From positions 1 to 64,000 of the forward strand of contig CAIPAT010000426.1 of assembly GCA_903863035.1 (NCBI GenBank): a DNA stretch of 64,000 nt, read 5' to 3'. Of the stretch, positions 8,090 to 17,049 are shown piece by piece. The notes under the pieces are model-generated. The model ran no database searches, was not told where the DNA came from, and saw nothing but the letters and a program-made list of their open reading frames with translations. Positions within the stretch are counted from its first letter, which is position 1, and the number at the start of each line of letters is the position of its first letter. The DNA comes from an uncultured Lentisphaeria bacterium (GTDB lineage Bacteria; Verrucomicrobiota; Lentisphaeria; Victivallales; Victivallaceae). The translations under genes and the position numbers were made by a program.

Positions 8090-10132
8090 ATGAATTTGCA
8101 TTGGGTGGATTGGACAATTGTCGGAACGTTGCTCTCGCTTCTTATCGCAATTACTCTTTACGTCAATAGAAGTATCAGGAGTGTGGCGGATTTTTTGGCA
8201 GCCAACCGCATGGCAGGGCGTTATCTGCTTGCCGTATCCGGCGGTTTCGGCGGCGCAATAACACTGATTGCGACGTGGGAAATGGTCTACAAAGCCGGGT
8301 TGCCTACTCAATGGTGGGGTATGATGTCAATTCCTGTGGGGCTGATTATGTCGCTGACCGGATTTGTGATTTTCCGTTTCCGGCAAACGCGCGCGCTGAC
8401 ACTGGCACAGTTCTTTGAGGTGCGTTACAGTCGGGCGTTCCGTTTTTATGCCGGCTCGCTCTGCTGGATCTCCGGCATTTTCAACTATGGTATTTTCCCT
8501 GCTGTAACTGCCCGGTTTATTATCTATTTCTTCGGCCTGCCGCAGGCGTTCACGGTGCAGGGGATTGAAGTTTCTATGTTCCCGGCAGTGATGCTTGCTT
8601 ATTTGTCAATCGCATTATTTATTGCATGCGCCGGTGGACAGGTCAGCATCATATTGACAGACTTTTTTCAGGGTATTCTGTTGATGTTGATTTTTCTCTT
8701 TCTTATGTTTTTTCTGCTCTACTCTTTCAGTTGGAATGATATCATGGCCGGGTTACAGATTGCACCGGCAGGCCAGTCGATGATCAACCCGTTTAAAACT
8801 TCACAAGTAGCAGACTTCAATGTCTGGTATTTTCTTATCGGGGTATTTGCCGCTATTTTGAATACTCGCGCCTGGCAGGGACATTCCGGCTACAATGCCT
8901 CCGCAAAAACCCCGCATGAGGCGGTAATGGCTGGAATTATCGGCAGTTGGCGGACCGTTGCCAGCGGACTGTGCATGCTCTTGATCCCGTTGGCTGCCTA
9001 TGCGGTTTTACATCTTCCCGGATTCAGCGCCATTGCAGCGCCGATTCAGGCCGAGATCGCCAAAATCACCGACCCCATGATTCAGAGCCAGATGACCGTT
9101 CCGCTATTTCTCACCCACATTCTGCCTGTAGGTGTGATGGGATTATTTGCCGCTACCATTGTCGCTTGCGCTATCAGTTGTGATGACACCTATTTACATG
9201 CCTGGGGAACAATTTTTGTGCAGGATGTTTATATGCCGCTGCGCAACCGGCCGATTGAACCTAAACGTCACATGCTGCTCCTCCGCTTTTCTATTTGCGG
9301 GGTGGCGGCTTTCGGATTTGTATTCAGTATGCTGTTTCCGCTGAAAGATTTTATTGTAATGTATTTTGCACTTACCGGAGCCATTTATCTTGGTGGCGCC
9401 GGTTCTGTCATCCTCGGCGGACTTTACTGGAAGCGCGGTACAACAGCGGCGGCGTGGACATCACTTACTGTCGGTACAATTCTGGCTTTCGGAGGAATTC
9501 TTATTCAGCAGTTATGGCCGGCCTATCTGGCTCCGGCGCTGCTGCAAATATGGCCTGATACAACATGGCTGATTCAAAGCAAAATGAAATTCCCGATCAA
9601 CGGCCAGATAATATTTTTTATTGCGATGATTACCTCAGTAACCAGTTATGTGCTGGTTTCACTGCTTGGACCGAAACGGGTCTATGACATGGACAAACTG
9701 CTCCACCGGGGTAAGTATGCGGTTAAGCAGGACGTTGTTGCTCAGGATGAAGCCAAATCATTAAATGTCAAATTCAACTGGCACAAGGTCATCGGCATTT
9801 CTAAATCATTTACCCGCTTTGACAAGTTTATCGCCTGGGCGACTTTCTGGAAATCCATGGGCTTCTGGTTTTTGTTCGTTATCGGAACGATTCTTTGTCT
9901 GACCACGGACTGGATTACCGACGCAATATGGTGTGAAATATGGTGGTGGAAGCTGGTCGCATTCTCCGTTGTGCTTGGAACTCTTTGTACTATATGGCTT
10001 GCAATCGGTGGTATTCGTGATGCCATCAGCCTGTTCCGGGATCTTGCAACTGAGAAAATAGATGAACACGATGACGGATTTGTTTCAGAAAAAGATAAAC
10101 AGAGTATAATCAAAGAGGAAATTGACAAATAA
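8090..10132 (+). CDS. sodium:solute symporter (SSS family)
   Basis: This 680-residue inner-membrane protein has about 13-15 hydrophobic segments. The first helix plus the SVADFLAANRMAGRYLL segment is characteristic of SSS/SGLT transporters, and the length fits the longer bacterial members with extra C-terminal helices (WWWKLVAFSVVLG). It is expected to import a sugar, sugar acid or similar compound with Na+. A strong RBS (AAGGA) precedes the ATG. It follows two hydrolase genes, and is flanked by the 39-bp direct repeats. The solute is not identifiable from sequence. Confidence 0.85.
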   Translation: MNLHWVDWTIVGTLLSLLIAITLYVNRSIRSVADFLAANRMAGRYLLAVSGGFGGAITLIATWEMVYKAGLPTQWWGMMSIPVGLIMSLTGFVIFRFRQTRALTLAQFFEVRYSRAFRFYAGSLCWISGIFNYGIFPAVTARFIIYFFGLPQAFTVQGIEVSMFPAVMLAYLSIALFIACAGGQVSIILTDFFQGILLMLIFLFLMFFLLYSFSWNDIMAGLQIAPAGQSMINPFKTSQVADFNVWYFLIGVFAAILNTRAWQGHSGYNASAKTPHEAVMAGIIGSWRTVASGLCMLLIPLAAYAVLHLPGFSAIAAPIQAEIAKITDPMIQSQMTVPLFLTHILPVGVMGLFAATIVACAISCDDTYLHAWGTIFVQDVYMPLRNRPIEPKRHMLLLRFSICGVAAFGFVFSMLFPLKDFIVMYFALTGAIYLGGAGSVILGGLYWKRGTTAAAWTSLTVGTILAFGGILIQQLWPAYLAPALLQIWPDTTWLIQSKMKFPINGQIIFFIAMITSVTSYVLVSLLGPKRVYDMDKLLHRGKYAVKQDVVAQDEAKSLNVKFNWHKVIGISKSFTRFDKFIAWATFWKSMGFWFLFVIGTILCLTTDWITDAIWCEIWWWKLVAFSVVLGTLCTIWLAIGGIRDAISLFRDLATEKIDEHDDGFVSEKDKQSIIKEEIDK

Positions 10133-10179
10133 CCACAGTCATGTAAAAATTATTCACCCATGGTTGATTAGTGTTTAGT

Positions 10180-10218
10180 TAGTGGTGCAGTAATTAAATT
10201 TGTTTAATGCATGGCACC
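10180..10218 (+). repeat. 39-bp direct repeat, right copy
   Basis: This is the partner of 7881-7919 (35/39 identical). It lies 48 bp after the symporter stop codon and directly beside the decayed GH36 remnant. Confidence 0.7.
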
Positions 10219-10223
10219 CATTA

Positions 10224-10770
10224 CTAAGTTTTGTCGATTTGCACCAGCAGACAACTGCGCGGTTTTAGCGACGCGCGTAAGATGCCATGGGAAAATTCAA
10301 TACCGTCTCCGTTCCAGAAGTTTGTTCCGCACTGTGCTGAATATTTTTCTGCCATAGACGGGGCTTGCTCCAAGTCAAATACCTGTTCGGCATCCTCAGT
10401 CGAATTGATAATATAATAAGTGTGATCTTGAATATAAGTAATCTTAATTATTTGCGCTGAAATGATATACTGCGATTACCGTCTCTTTCAGACTTTCGCC
10501 GATGATTAGCGGATAGTTCAGTTCGGGATGATATGGTTTTAAAGAACCATGGAGAAATGTATTGCGATGCTGCTGCCAGAATCCAAGCCTAAATTTCAGC
10601 ATTTTCCGGTGAGTATCCGGCAGACTGGCTAATTTTACGGAAATTTGCGGCACACTGAACAGAACATTCAGCAGTTGCAATGCCGCGACTTCCGCAGTTT
10701 CGTCTTTATGCCATTCCAGCATAGCGGAGTGAACTGCAGTAGTCCCGGCTGTGAGCCGCAGGTCGCGCAT
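10224..10770 (-). pseudogene. C-terminal remnant of a GH36-like alpha-galactosidase, frameshifted
   Basis: Read on the minus strand, 10770-10444 encodes a segment typical of GH36/melibiase C-terminal halves (RLTAGTTAVHSAMLEWH, LFSVPQISVKL, FWQQHRNTFLHGSLKPYHPELN when read in pieces). It hits a stop at 10444. A one-base shift in the AATAAT run near 10447 restores a clean frame of about 67 codons ending at the TAG at 10224, with NGDGIEFSHGILRASLKP. The N-terminal catalytic part is missing: the fragment ends at a junction with a duplicated hydrolase fragment around 10759-10770. It is not a copy of the intact GH36 gene at 17407, whose C-terminus differs. Confidence 0.75.
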
Positions 10771-11150
10771 TCGCCGAGGATGAGTTGTCTGTGAGAAATG
10801 TAATTGAACATGCTGATTTGATTAAATGTCCGTTGTTTATAGATCATGGTACTGCTGACAGTACAGTTTCAGTAGAACACTCAAAATCGCTTGAAAAAAA
10901 GCTAAAAGAGCTTGGCAAAGAACATATTTTTAAATATTATGAAGGCGGCGAGCATAGTCTTGAACCAGCCATCACCAAAATGGAGGCATTCAAAGCAATG
11001 GCTTCATCTCCGATTAGCGACCTTAAAAACAACCAAACAGATGATTTTACACCGGGAAATAAAGTCGTAATTGACTGTGGTGAGAAAATCTTAAATATCG
11101 ACTGGAACAAAAACCCGGAATCAACCACCCTTTTCAAATGGAATACAATA
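10759..11150 (+). pseudogene. 392-bp duplicate of the 3' part of the alpha/beta hydrolase at 6609
   Basis: This segment aligns base for base with 7090-7481, with no indels and only scattered substitutions. It encodes the acid (HGTADSTV) and His (GGEHSLEP) part of the hydrolase but lacks the oxyanion loop and nucleophile, so it cannot be an active enzyme. Its left end overlaps the broken end of the GH36 remnant by about 12 bases, and its right end is cut exactly where a family D repeat begins (11151). The open frame continues into that repeat to 11201. No promoter or RBS is evident. Confidence 0.8.
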
Positions 11151-11262
11151 GAGCCAATTGCAAAACTTAAGTTTTGCATGAATCCAGAATTTAGAATCTA
11201 GAATCCAGAATAAAATTCGAACTGAAATCCGGATTTATTCTGACTACTTTTGTAATTACCTC
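11151..11262 (+). repeat. family D TIR element, copy 1 (112 bp)
   Basis: The ends are GAGCCAATTGCAAAACT and, in inverse, GAGGTAATTACAAAAGT, which match at 13 of 17 positions. The inner part holds AGAATCC/CCAGAAT-type short repeats. A second copy lies inverted at 39560-39725. Flanking bases AATA/TATA may be a degenerate target duplication. It has no coding capacity. Confidence 0.65.
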
Positions 11263-11294
11263 TATAGTTGTGGCCCTGTTCAGAATTATAAAGG

Positions 11295-12452
11295 TTACTT
11301 GACTTTAACAGCTTCTTTCAGTATTGGCAGAATCGTTTTATGCATACGGTAAAATCCCAAATCGTTGGGATGGCAGTTATCGACTGTACAGGCATCGCGG
11401 TCTTCCTGTCCGAATAAAGTTTCGCCATCGATAAACCATACATGCTTATCGCCTGCTTTTACCGCATTGTCATAAGTTTGACGAATCACTGAACGCCGGG
11501 CAATCTCATTCTGCGAGCCGCCGAAATCGCATTTGGACATAATAATAATCGGCAAATCAGGCTGTTTTTCGCGAATGGCTTTGAAGAACGGTTCATGCGT
11601 CAGTTTCAAATGTTCAATTGACGGGGCATTGTGATCATAATCCATGACAAATGCCGCCAAGTCAAGCTCGGCGATCGCTTTGGCAACCGCTATCTCGCCT
11701 TTGCCGGAGCCGGAAAATCCAAGGTTGATCTGCGGCGCATCTATCGCCCGGCAAAGCATCGTGGTATAAGCATTGCCGGGACGCGACGCACATCCGCCCT
11801 GAGTTATCGATGAACCGTAAAAAAGAACCGGTTTGGTTATTGCCTGCGGTGTTGGAGTTTCAATTTTCGCGCCCGGCGCCAGACCTATCTCGATTTTGGA
11901 AGCGCTGCCGTAAAGCGGCAGGCAAAGAGTGTAGTCGGTCATTTGCTTCGGGGCACCATCAATCATCATGACTTCAATCTGCTTTTGATCGCGCCCGGGC
12001 TGAACCGTTTTACGGTAACGGATACTGGTACCGCTGCCGCGATACAGATCAAAACCGGCGCTGCCGGCCCTGGGCATATGGTTCATATCAGTGGAATAAG
12101 CCAGCTCGGCACGCAGGGAAATGTATGGAGAATCGGTACGAAAACGGATTGCACCGCCGGTCGAGTGCCGCGATAATGACAAGGCACCGGGATTGACATC
12201 CTTATCAGTAAAAGAAGCGGGAAGGCGGTTGAATACTTTCTGCGGGTCACGCCACGGGAAACCGTTCAGGACAAAAGGCTTCTGTAAAGCATCGTAATAG
12301 CATACATCCTTGTTGCCGACTTTAGCCGCCTGAAAGTTTTTGTCGATATCTTCAATCTTGATACTCTTCGTTTCGACTGACTGACAATAAACAGACATCG
12401 TCATACCGGCAGTCAACACCGGCAACAACATGATTTTCCACAACTTCATCAT
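11295..12452 (-). CDS. exported SGNH-family hydrolase (carbohydrate-esterase-like)
   Basis: This 385-residue protein has a signal peptide (MKLWKIMLLPVLTAGMTMSVY after a first Met). An N-terminal beta domain at about 45-200 is followed by an SGNH hydrolase domain: block I FYGSSITQGG near residue 212 with the catalytic Ser, and block V DNCHPNDLG near 362 with Asp and His. Such two-domain proteins occur widely in Lentisphaerota and Bacteroidota carbohydrate clusters and are usually deacetylases or other sugar esterases. It is transcribed towards the carbohydrate genes. The exact substrate is unknown. Confidence 0.85.
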   Translation of the reverse strand: MMKLWKIMLLPVLTAGMTMSVYCQSVETKSIKIEDIDKNFQAAKVGNKDVCYYDALQKPFVLNGFPWRDPQKVFNRLPASFTDKDVNPGALSLSRHSTGGAIRFRTDSPYISLRAELAYSTDMNHMPRAGSAGFDLYRGSGTSIRYRKTVQPGRDQKQIEVMMIDGAPKQMTDYTLCLPLYGSASKIEIGLAPGAKIETPTPQAITKPVLFYGSSITQGGCASRPGNAYTTMLCRAIDAPQINLGFSGSGKGEIAVAKAIAELDLAAFVMDYDHNAPSIEHLKLTHEPFFKAIREKQPDLPIIIMSKCDFGGSQNEIARRSVIRQTYDNAVKAGDKHVWFIDGETLFGQEDRDACTVDNCHPNDLGFYRMHKTILPILKEAVKVK

Positions 12453-12978
12453 TAAACCTCATATAATATGGTTTTTATCAATGCGAAAGAAATATATTAA
12501 CGATGTCTGTCAACAAAATCAAGGGAGCTTAAATTGAATTAAGTATTTCTTTTGCGGCTATTTTATAAAACAGTGTGAGAGTTTTATAATGAATTAGGAG
12601 CCGTAAAGAAATAACCTTTACATCTTCGCGCTTCTCCCGAATGCCTTTGTGTTTGCCGGTTCGTTACCTACCTTCAGGTATGCGCCTTACCGGCAATTCC
12701 CAAAATCTCTTCGGGATATTTCGCGGGACTTGTCAAGTTTATTTCTTGACAGCTCCTTAATAACTATTTGCATGAAAAAAATTTAATCTTCATTGGCTAA
12801 AATTCCATGATCATCCGGGGCGGCTTTAGTTTTTAATGTATTAGTTTTTGTTTTCAGCGGCCGGTTTTAAGTCCACCACTAAATTAGGAGAATATAGCAG
12901 TTACCTGCCGGTATTTTTAACCTTGTTGATGCCGGTATTTGTTTTTTGCGTTCGCCAGATTAAATTAAGTGGTTTGTT
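12453..12978. other. 526-bp intergenic region containing a family B element
   Basis: It lies between the SGNH gene and the split methionine synthase genes. It contains a family B repeat at 12595-12759. The part just before the activation-protein gene (12760-12978) is A+T-rich; I looked for a cobalamin or S-adenosyl riboswitch core and did not recognise one. Short frames here look like noise. Confidence 0.6.
12595..12759 (+). repeat. family B TIR element, copy 1 (165 bp)
   Basis: The left end is TAGGAGCCGTAAAGAAATAA and the inverse of the right end is TAAGGAGCTGTCAAGAAATAA. Each end contains a perfect hairpin: GTAAAG/CTTTAC at 12603-12621, and TGTCAAG/CTTGACA at 12731-12751. Both have a seven-base loop reading AAATAAC or AAATAAA when oriented inward. 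A second copy with the same ends but a different, longer centre lies inverted at 21231-21456. It has no coding capacity. Confidence 0.75.
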
Positions 12979-13650
12979 TTGTTGGATATTTACAAATCAG
13001 GATGGACGGCGATTAAATTGGGTAACTCAAAACAAGTATTATATTTTAACAGCATACCGGTGGTTCTGCCTGAAGATACAGTTTATTCTCGTCTGGGACG
13101 GAACCGTTTTCTTAATAAGATGACGGAGGTGCAGAAGAGCCTGATGGGGAAATACATTGCCGAAGGTATCGCGCTATGCCATCCCGCCGGCTGCTGGCTG
13201 CGGTTGAATATAGTTGAGAGAAATGCAGCATCGGTGACACTGGAGAACGGCGATATGCTTAACAGCGCCAGCCTGGCGGAACTGCTTGCATCCAGCCAGG
13301 CGTTGTTGCTGACGGCATCTACGGTTGGCTGCGGCATCGTCGAAGCATCGGCGGCTGCGGCAGTCGCCGGCGAAGGAGTCAAGGCACTGGTTTATGATGC
13401 GGTCGGGAGTGAAATGGCGGATGAAGCCATCGGCTGGATTCACAGCTATGTCGGTCAGCAGCTTAAGCGCAGCAGCGAGAAATTGACCAGGCGGCGCTTT
13501 TCCCCCGGCTATGGGGATTTGGGCTTGGAAAATCAGAAAATTATTTATGATATTTTAAATCTTGATAAATTAGGGATCAGGCTGAATGAAAGTCTGACAA
13601 TGGTTCCGGAGAAGTCGGTGACAGCTATTTCCGGTATTGAGAAAAGTTAA
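12979..13650 (+). CDS. stand-alone methionine synthase activation-domain protein
   Basis: This 223-residue protein resembles the AdoMet-binding activation domain normally fused at the C-terminus of MetH. The signature is near residues 166-176 (RRRFSPGYGDLGLENQK), where the Arg/Gly-Tyr part binds AdoMet, followed by LGIRLNESLTMVPEKSVTAI. In full-length MetH this domain supports reductive remethylation of cob(II)alamin. Here it lies 29 bp before a MetH that ends after the B12 domain, so the two genes together make one enzyme, as known for Thermotoga. The TTG start has no strong RBS; an ATG at 13121 is in frame but would remove conserved N-terminal sequence. Confidence 0.85.
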   Translation: MLDIYKSGWTAIKLGNSKQVLYFNSIPVVLPEDTVYSRLGRNRFLNKMTEVQKSLMGKYIAEGIALCHPAGCWLRLNIVERNAASVTLENGDMLNSASLAELLASSQALLLTASTVGCGIVEASAAAAVAGEGVKALVYDAVGSEMADEAIGWIHSYVGQQLKRSSEKLTRRRFSPGYGDLGLENQKIIYDILNLDKLGIRLNESLTMVPEKSVTAISGIEKS

Positions 13651-13679
13651 CGCACATTTTAAATGGGAATAATTTATAC

Positions 13680-16082
13680 ATGACAAGAAGTGAATTTCAA
13701 AAACTGTTGACAGAAAAAATAGTGATTCTGGACGGCGCCACCGGAACCGAACTGGTCAAACGGGGGATGCCGCAGGGAGTCTGTCCGGAATTATGGATAC
13801 TTGAAAATCCGTCGGCGATGATTGAAATTCAGCAGGCGTACCGTGCGGCAGGCTCGGATATCGTGTTTGTGCCGAGTTTTGGCGCCAACCGTTTCAAACT
13901 GGAAGAGTTCGGTCTGGCCGGACGGCTGGCTGAAATCAACCGTTCACTGGCAGGGCTGTCCCGCTGTGCGGTCGGAGACGGTCTGGTGTTCGGTGATCTG
14001 GCGCCTACCGGGAAATTCATAGAGCCCCTGGGCGATATTCCGTTTGAAGATGTGGTAAATGTTTACAAGGAGCAGGTTGCGGCGCTGCTGGAAGGGAATG
14101 TTGACGGTTTTGTAATTGAAACGATGATGGACATTCAGGAAACCAGGGCGGCGCTGCTGGCGGTTAAGGAATCCTGCGAACTGCCGGTCATGGTGACGAT
14201 GACTTTTGACGAGCACATGCGGACGCTAACCGGCAGCGATCCGGTTTCCGCGTTGATTACGCTTCAAGCCATGGGGGCTGACGCATTCGGCTGCAATTGT
14301 TCCACCGGTCCCGGCGATATGCTGGAAATCATCAGGACGATGAAACCTTATGCCACGATTCCGCTGATCGCCAAGCCCAATGCGGGTATACCGAAGCTGG
14401 TATCAGGTAAGACGGTATTCGATATGTCTCCGTCTGCGTTTGCCGGGTATGTGCCGGAATTGGCTGCTGCTGGAATAAATATTATGGGCGGGTGCTGCGG
14501 TTCCACGCCGGAACATATCCGGGAAATGGCATTGAGCGCGGCCCGATGCAAACCGGTGCCGCCGGTTATCACGGCATTGAGCGCTGTTTCTGCTTCCAGA
14601 AACTATTGTCTGCTCGGCAAAGACAAACCTTTCGCGGTAGTCGGAGAGCGGATAAATCCAACCGGCAAGAAAGCGCTTCAGGCGGAATTGCGTGAAGGTA
14701 AACTTGCCATGGTAAATGTTTTTGCCCGCGAGCAGGCCGCTGCCGGAGCATCAATTCTGGATGTCAATATGGGGCTGTCCGGGATTGATGAAAAAGAGAT
14801 GATGGTGAAGGCGGTCAAGATGCTGGGAAGCGGGTTGCCGTTGTGCATAGACTCCACCAGCAGCGAAGTCATTGAAGCGGCGCTCCGGATTTATCCCGGA
14901 CGGGCATTGGTCAACTCTATTTCCGCTGAAAAAAGCAGGCTTGAGAGGACTTTGCCGGCGGCGGCTAAATACGGCGCTATGTTCATTTTGCTGCCATTGG
15001 CGGATGAAGGGATTCCGGAAACGTTTGAAGGCCGCAAGGAAATAGTCGAAAAAGTATTTTGCGAGGCGGAGAAATATGGGTATTCGAAAGCGGATATTTG
15101 TGTTGACGGCCTGGTGATGACAGTTTCCTCAAATCAGAATGCCGCAAGGATTACGCTGGACCTGATTGAATGGTGCAGCCGCAAATTCGGAGTCAACACG
15201 ATCTGCGGTTTATCAAACGTCAGTTTCGGCATGCCGCAGCGAGCGCATGTAAATAATACGTTTCTTGCCATGGCAGTCGGTCGCGGTCTGAACATGGCGA
15301 TTGCCAATCCGGCTGCTGAAATGCTGATGCCGGTAGTTGATGCCGGCAATGTTTTGACCGGGCGTGATTTAAAAATGAAACGCTATGTCGAAAAATATGG
15401 AGCGGCAGGGCAGGGATGCAAGACCGTTGCTGCCGTAAAAAGCGATGATCCTGCGCAGCATGTATTCAATTGCATTCTTACCGGCGACGAAGAAAGTATT
15501 GCCGGTGCGATCAATAAGGCGCTGGCAAGCGGAATCACGGCGAAAGATATTGTTGATAAAAGTTTGATTCCAGCCATCAACCGGGTAGGGGAACTTTATG
15601 ACTGTAAAGAATATTTTCTGCCGCAGCTCATTATGAGTGCCGATACCATGCGTAAAGGGTTTGAAGTGCTGGAACCGCTGCTGGAGGAAAATAAATCTGA
15701 GAACGACAAGCCGAAAGTGGTAATTGTGCTGGCTACGGTGGAAGGAGATATTCACGACATCGGCAAAAATATTGTAGCTTTGATGTTGAGAAATTACGGG
15801 TTTGAGGTAGTTGACCTGGGCAAAGACGTTTCGGCCAGACATATTGTTGCCGCGGCCGGGAAACACAATGCCGCCATTATCGGTCTTTCAGCTCTGATGA
15901 CAACAACCATGGTCAGAATGACGGAAGTTATCCAACTGGCAAAAGCCGAAGGGTTGGACAAGGTAAAATTCATGGTCGGCGGCGCCGTCGTTGATCAGGC
16001 TTACGCCGATGAAATCGGGGCGGATGCTTACGCCCCGGACGCGATGGAAGCGGTCAGGATTGCGCAGAGATTTACCCCATGA
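13680..16082 (+). CDS. metH: cobalamin-dependent methionine synthase core (no activation domain)
   Basis: This 800-residue cytoplasmic enzyme transfers methyl from methyl-tetrahydrofolate to homocysteine through cobalamin. Domains in order are: homocysteine-binding barrel at about 1-300, with the Zn-ligand motifs FGCNCSTGP and GGCCGSTPEHI; pterin-binding barrel at about 315-560 (GERINPTGKK); helical cap at about 590-680; and B12-binding Rossmann domain to the end (EGDIHDIGKN, whose His is the lower axial ligand, and SALMTTTM). Full MetH is near 1,200 residues. The missing C-terminal activation domain is the product of the preceding gene. Both are presumably co-transcribed. Confidence 0.95.
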   Translation: MTRSEFQKLLTEKIVILDGATGTELVKRGMPQGVCPELWILENPSAMIEIQQAYRAAGSDIVFVPSFGANRFKLEEFGLAGRLAEINRSLAGLSRCAVGDGLVFGDLAPTGKFIEPLGDIPFEDVVNVYKEQVAALLEGNVDGFVIETMMDIQETRAALLAVKESCELPVMVTMTFDEHMRTLTGSDPVSALITLQAMGADAFGCNCSTGPGDMLEIIRTMKPYATIPLIAKPNAGIPKLVSGKTVFDMSPSAFAGYVPELAAAGINIMGGCCGSTPEHIREMALSAARCKPVPPVITALSAVSASRNYCLLGKDKPFAVVGERINPTGKKALQAELREGKLAMVNVFAREQAAAGASILDVNMGLSGIDEKEMMVKAVKMLGSGLPLCIDSTSSEVIEAALRIYPGRALVNSISAEKSRLERTLPAAAKYGAMFILLPLADEGIPETFEGRKEIVEKVFCEAEKYGYSKADICVDGLVMTVSSNQNAARITLDLIEWCSRKFGVNTICGLSNVSFGMPQRAHVNNTFLAMAVGRGLNMAIANPAAEMLMPVVDAGNVLTGRDLKMKRYVEKYGAAGQGCKTVAAVKSDDPAQHVFNCILTGDEESIAGAINKALASGITAKDIVDKSLIPAINRVGELYDCKEYFLPQLIMSADTMRKGFEVLEPLLEENKSENDKPKVVIVLATVEGDIHDIGKNIVALMLRNYGFEVVDLGKDVSARHIVAAAGKHNAAIIGLSALMTTTMVRMTEVIQLAKAEGLDKVKFMVGGAVVDQAYADEIGADAYAPDAMEAVRIAQRFTP

Positions 16083-16341
16083 TGCAATAGAGTTACTACT
16101 TTATATTAGAGGCTGCCTTGTTTTTTGAAAATTTATGGCTTGTTGTCTTGATTTTATAAATGTCTGAGCTATTTTACCATTATAGAGTTTTAATGCGTGT
16201 TAAATTCATGAATCGGATACGTTTGTTTTCCGGTTTTTTTATCATGTTGCGCTATATTTAGTGCTTGAAGTTATAATGCACCGCATTATGTTGTATAAAA
16301 GATAATTTTTAATATAAATCAAAGCAGGAGTTTTGTTATCC

Positions 16342-16932
16342 ATGTTTAAACAGTTATGGCATCCGGAAATGATTCAACATCATATTATGCAGCACAATGG
16401 CAAAGAGCCTCTGAACTCATATTATTATGCAACCAATTACCCGGATGTTTACGCCGCGGCGGAACGTATTTTCGGGTCCTGGGGCGAAGCTATCGAATCC
16501 TGCGGTCTTGATTACAGTCTGATCAAGAAATACAAATCATGGACACGCCAGGCGGTACTTGATGAAATCAGGCGGCTTGCCAAAGAAGGGGAGCCGCTTT
16601 TTTCGCAGAATGCACAGAAACAGCATAAGCCGTTGTATATGGCTGCGATTAAACGTTTTGGCAACTGGGGTAAAGCGATTCAAGCTGCCGGCGTGGATTA
16701 TAAGAATGTCCGGCTGCGTCGCAGTATGACGAAAGCAGATATCAAGAGAGAAATTCTGGAGCTGTTTCGTCGCGGAGAGGTGCTGTCATATACCAATATG
16801 CGGGAGAATTACATGTATCTGCAAGCGGCAGCAATGAAAAAACTGGGCGACGGCAGTTGGGCCAGAGCTCGTCGCGAATGCGGTGTATTGACCAATTACC
16901 GGCTTAAAGCGGAGCACCGTACCGCTAAATAA
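16342..16932 (+). CDS. protein of three homing-endonuclease-associated (HNR-type) repeats
   Basis: This 196-residue, basic protein consists almost entirely of three repeats of roughly 55-60 residues. Each has a helix, a short loop and a Gly-Trp motif: IFGSWGEAIESCGLDY, RFGNWGKAIQAAGVDY and the more diverged KLGDGSWARARRECGV. Such repeats accompany homing endonucleases and are taken to bind DNA, but no nuclease motif is present. A DNA-binding regulatory or structural role is therefore inferred. ATG 16342 was chosen over TTG 16333 because GCAGGAG ends 11 bases upstream of it. A strong terminator follows directly. Confidence 0.65.
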   Translation: MFKQLWHPEMIQHHIMQHNGKEPLNSYYYATNYPDVYAAAERIFGSWGEAIESCGLDYSLIKKYKSWTRQAVLDEIRRLAKEGEPLFSQNAQKQHKPLYMAAIKRFGNWGKAIQAAGVDYKNVRLRRSMTKADIKREILELFRRGEVLSYTNMRENYMYLQAAAMKKLGDGSWARARRECGVLTNYRLKAEHRTAK

Positions 16933-16954
16933 TTTTTCTTTTCTGTCATCTTTT

Positions 16955-16995
16955 CGCTCCTGAATGTTTTATATATTCAGGAGCGTTTTGTTTTT
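16955..16995 (+). terminator. rho-independent terminator of the HNR-repeat gene
   Basis: A stem of about ten pairs (CGCTCCTGAA with TTCAGGAGCG), loop of about nine, is followed by TTTTGTTTTT. It starts about 20 bases after the stop codon. Confidence 0.85.
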
Positions 16996-17049
16996 GTCCG
17001 ATGGTGATATTTGCCAATATTTTGATGATTTATGCCAGCTGATTTTAGG

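Noticed and set aside
10444-10770. 108-codon minus frame as an intact gene
   Set aside because: It is the upstream part of a frameshifted GH36 remnant whose continuation lies in another frame.
12760-12978. Possible cobalamin or S-adenosyl riboswitch before the split MetH genes
   Set aside because: No B12-box-like or SAM/SAH core sequence could be recognised.
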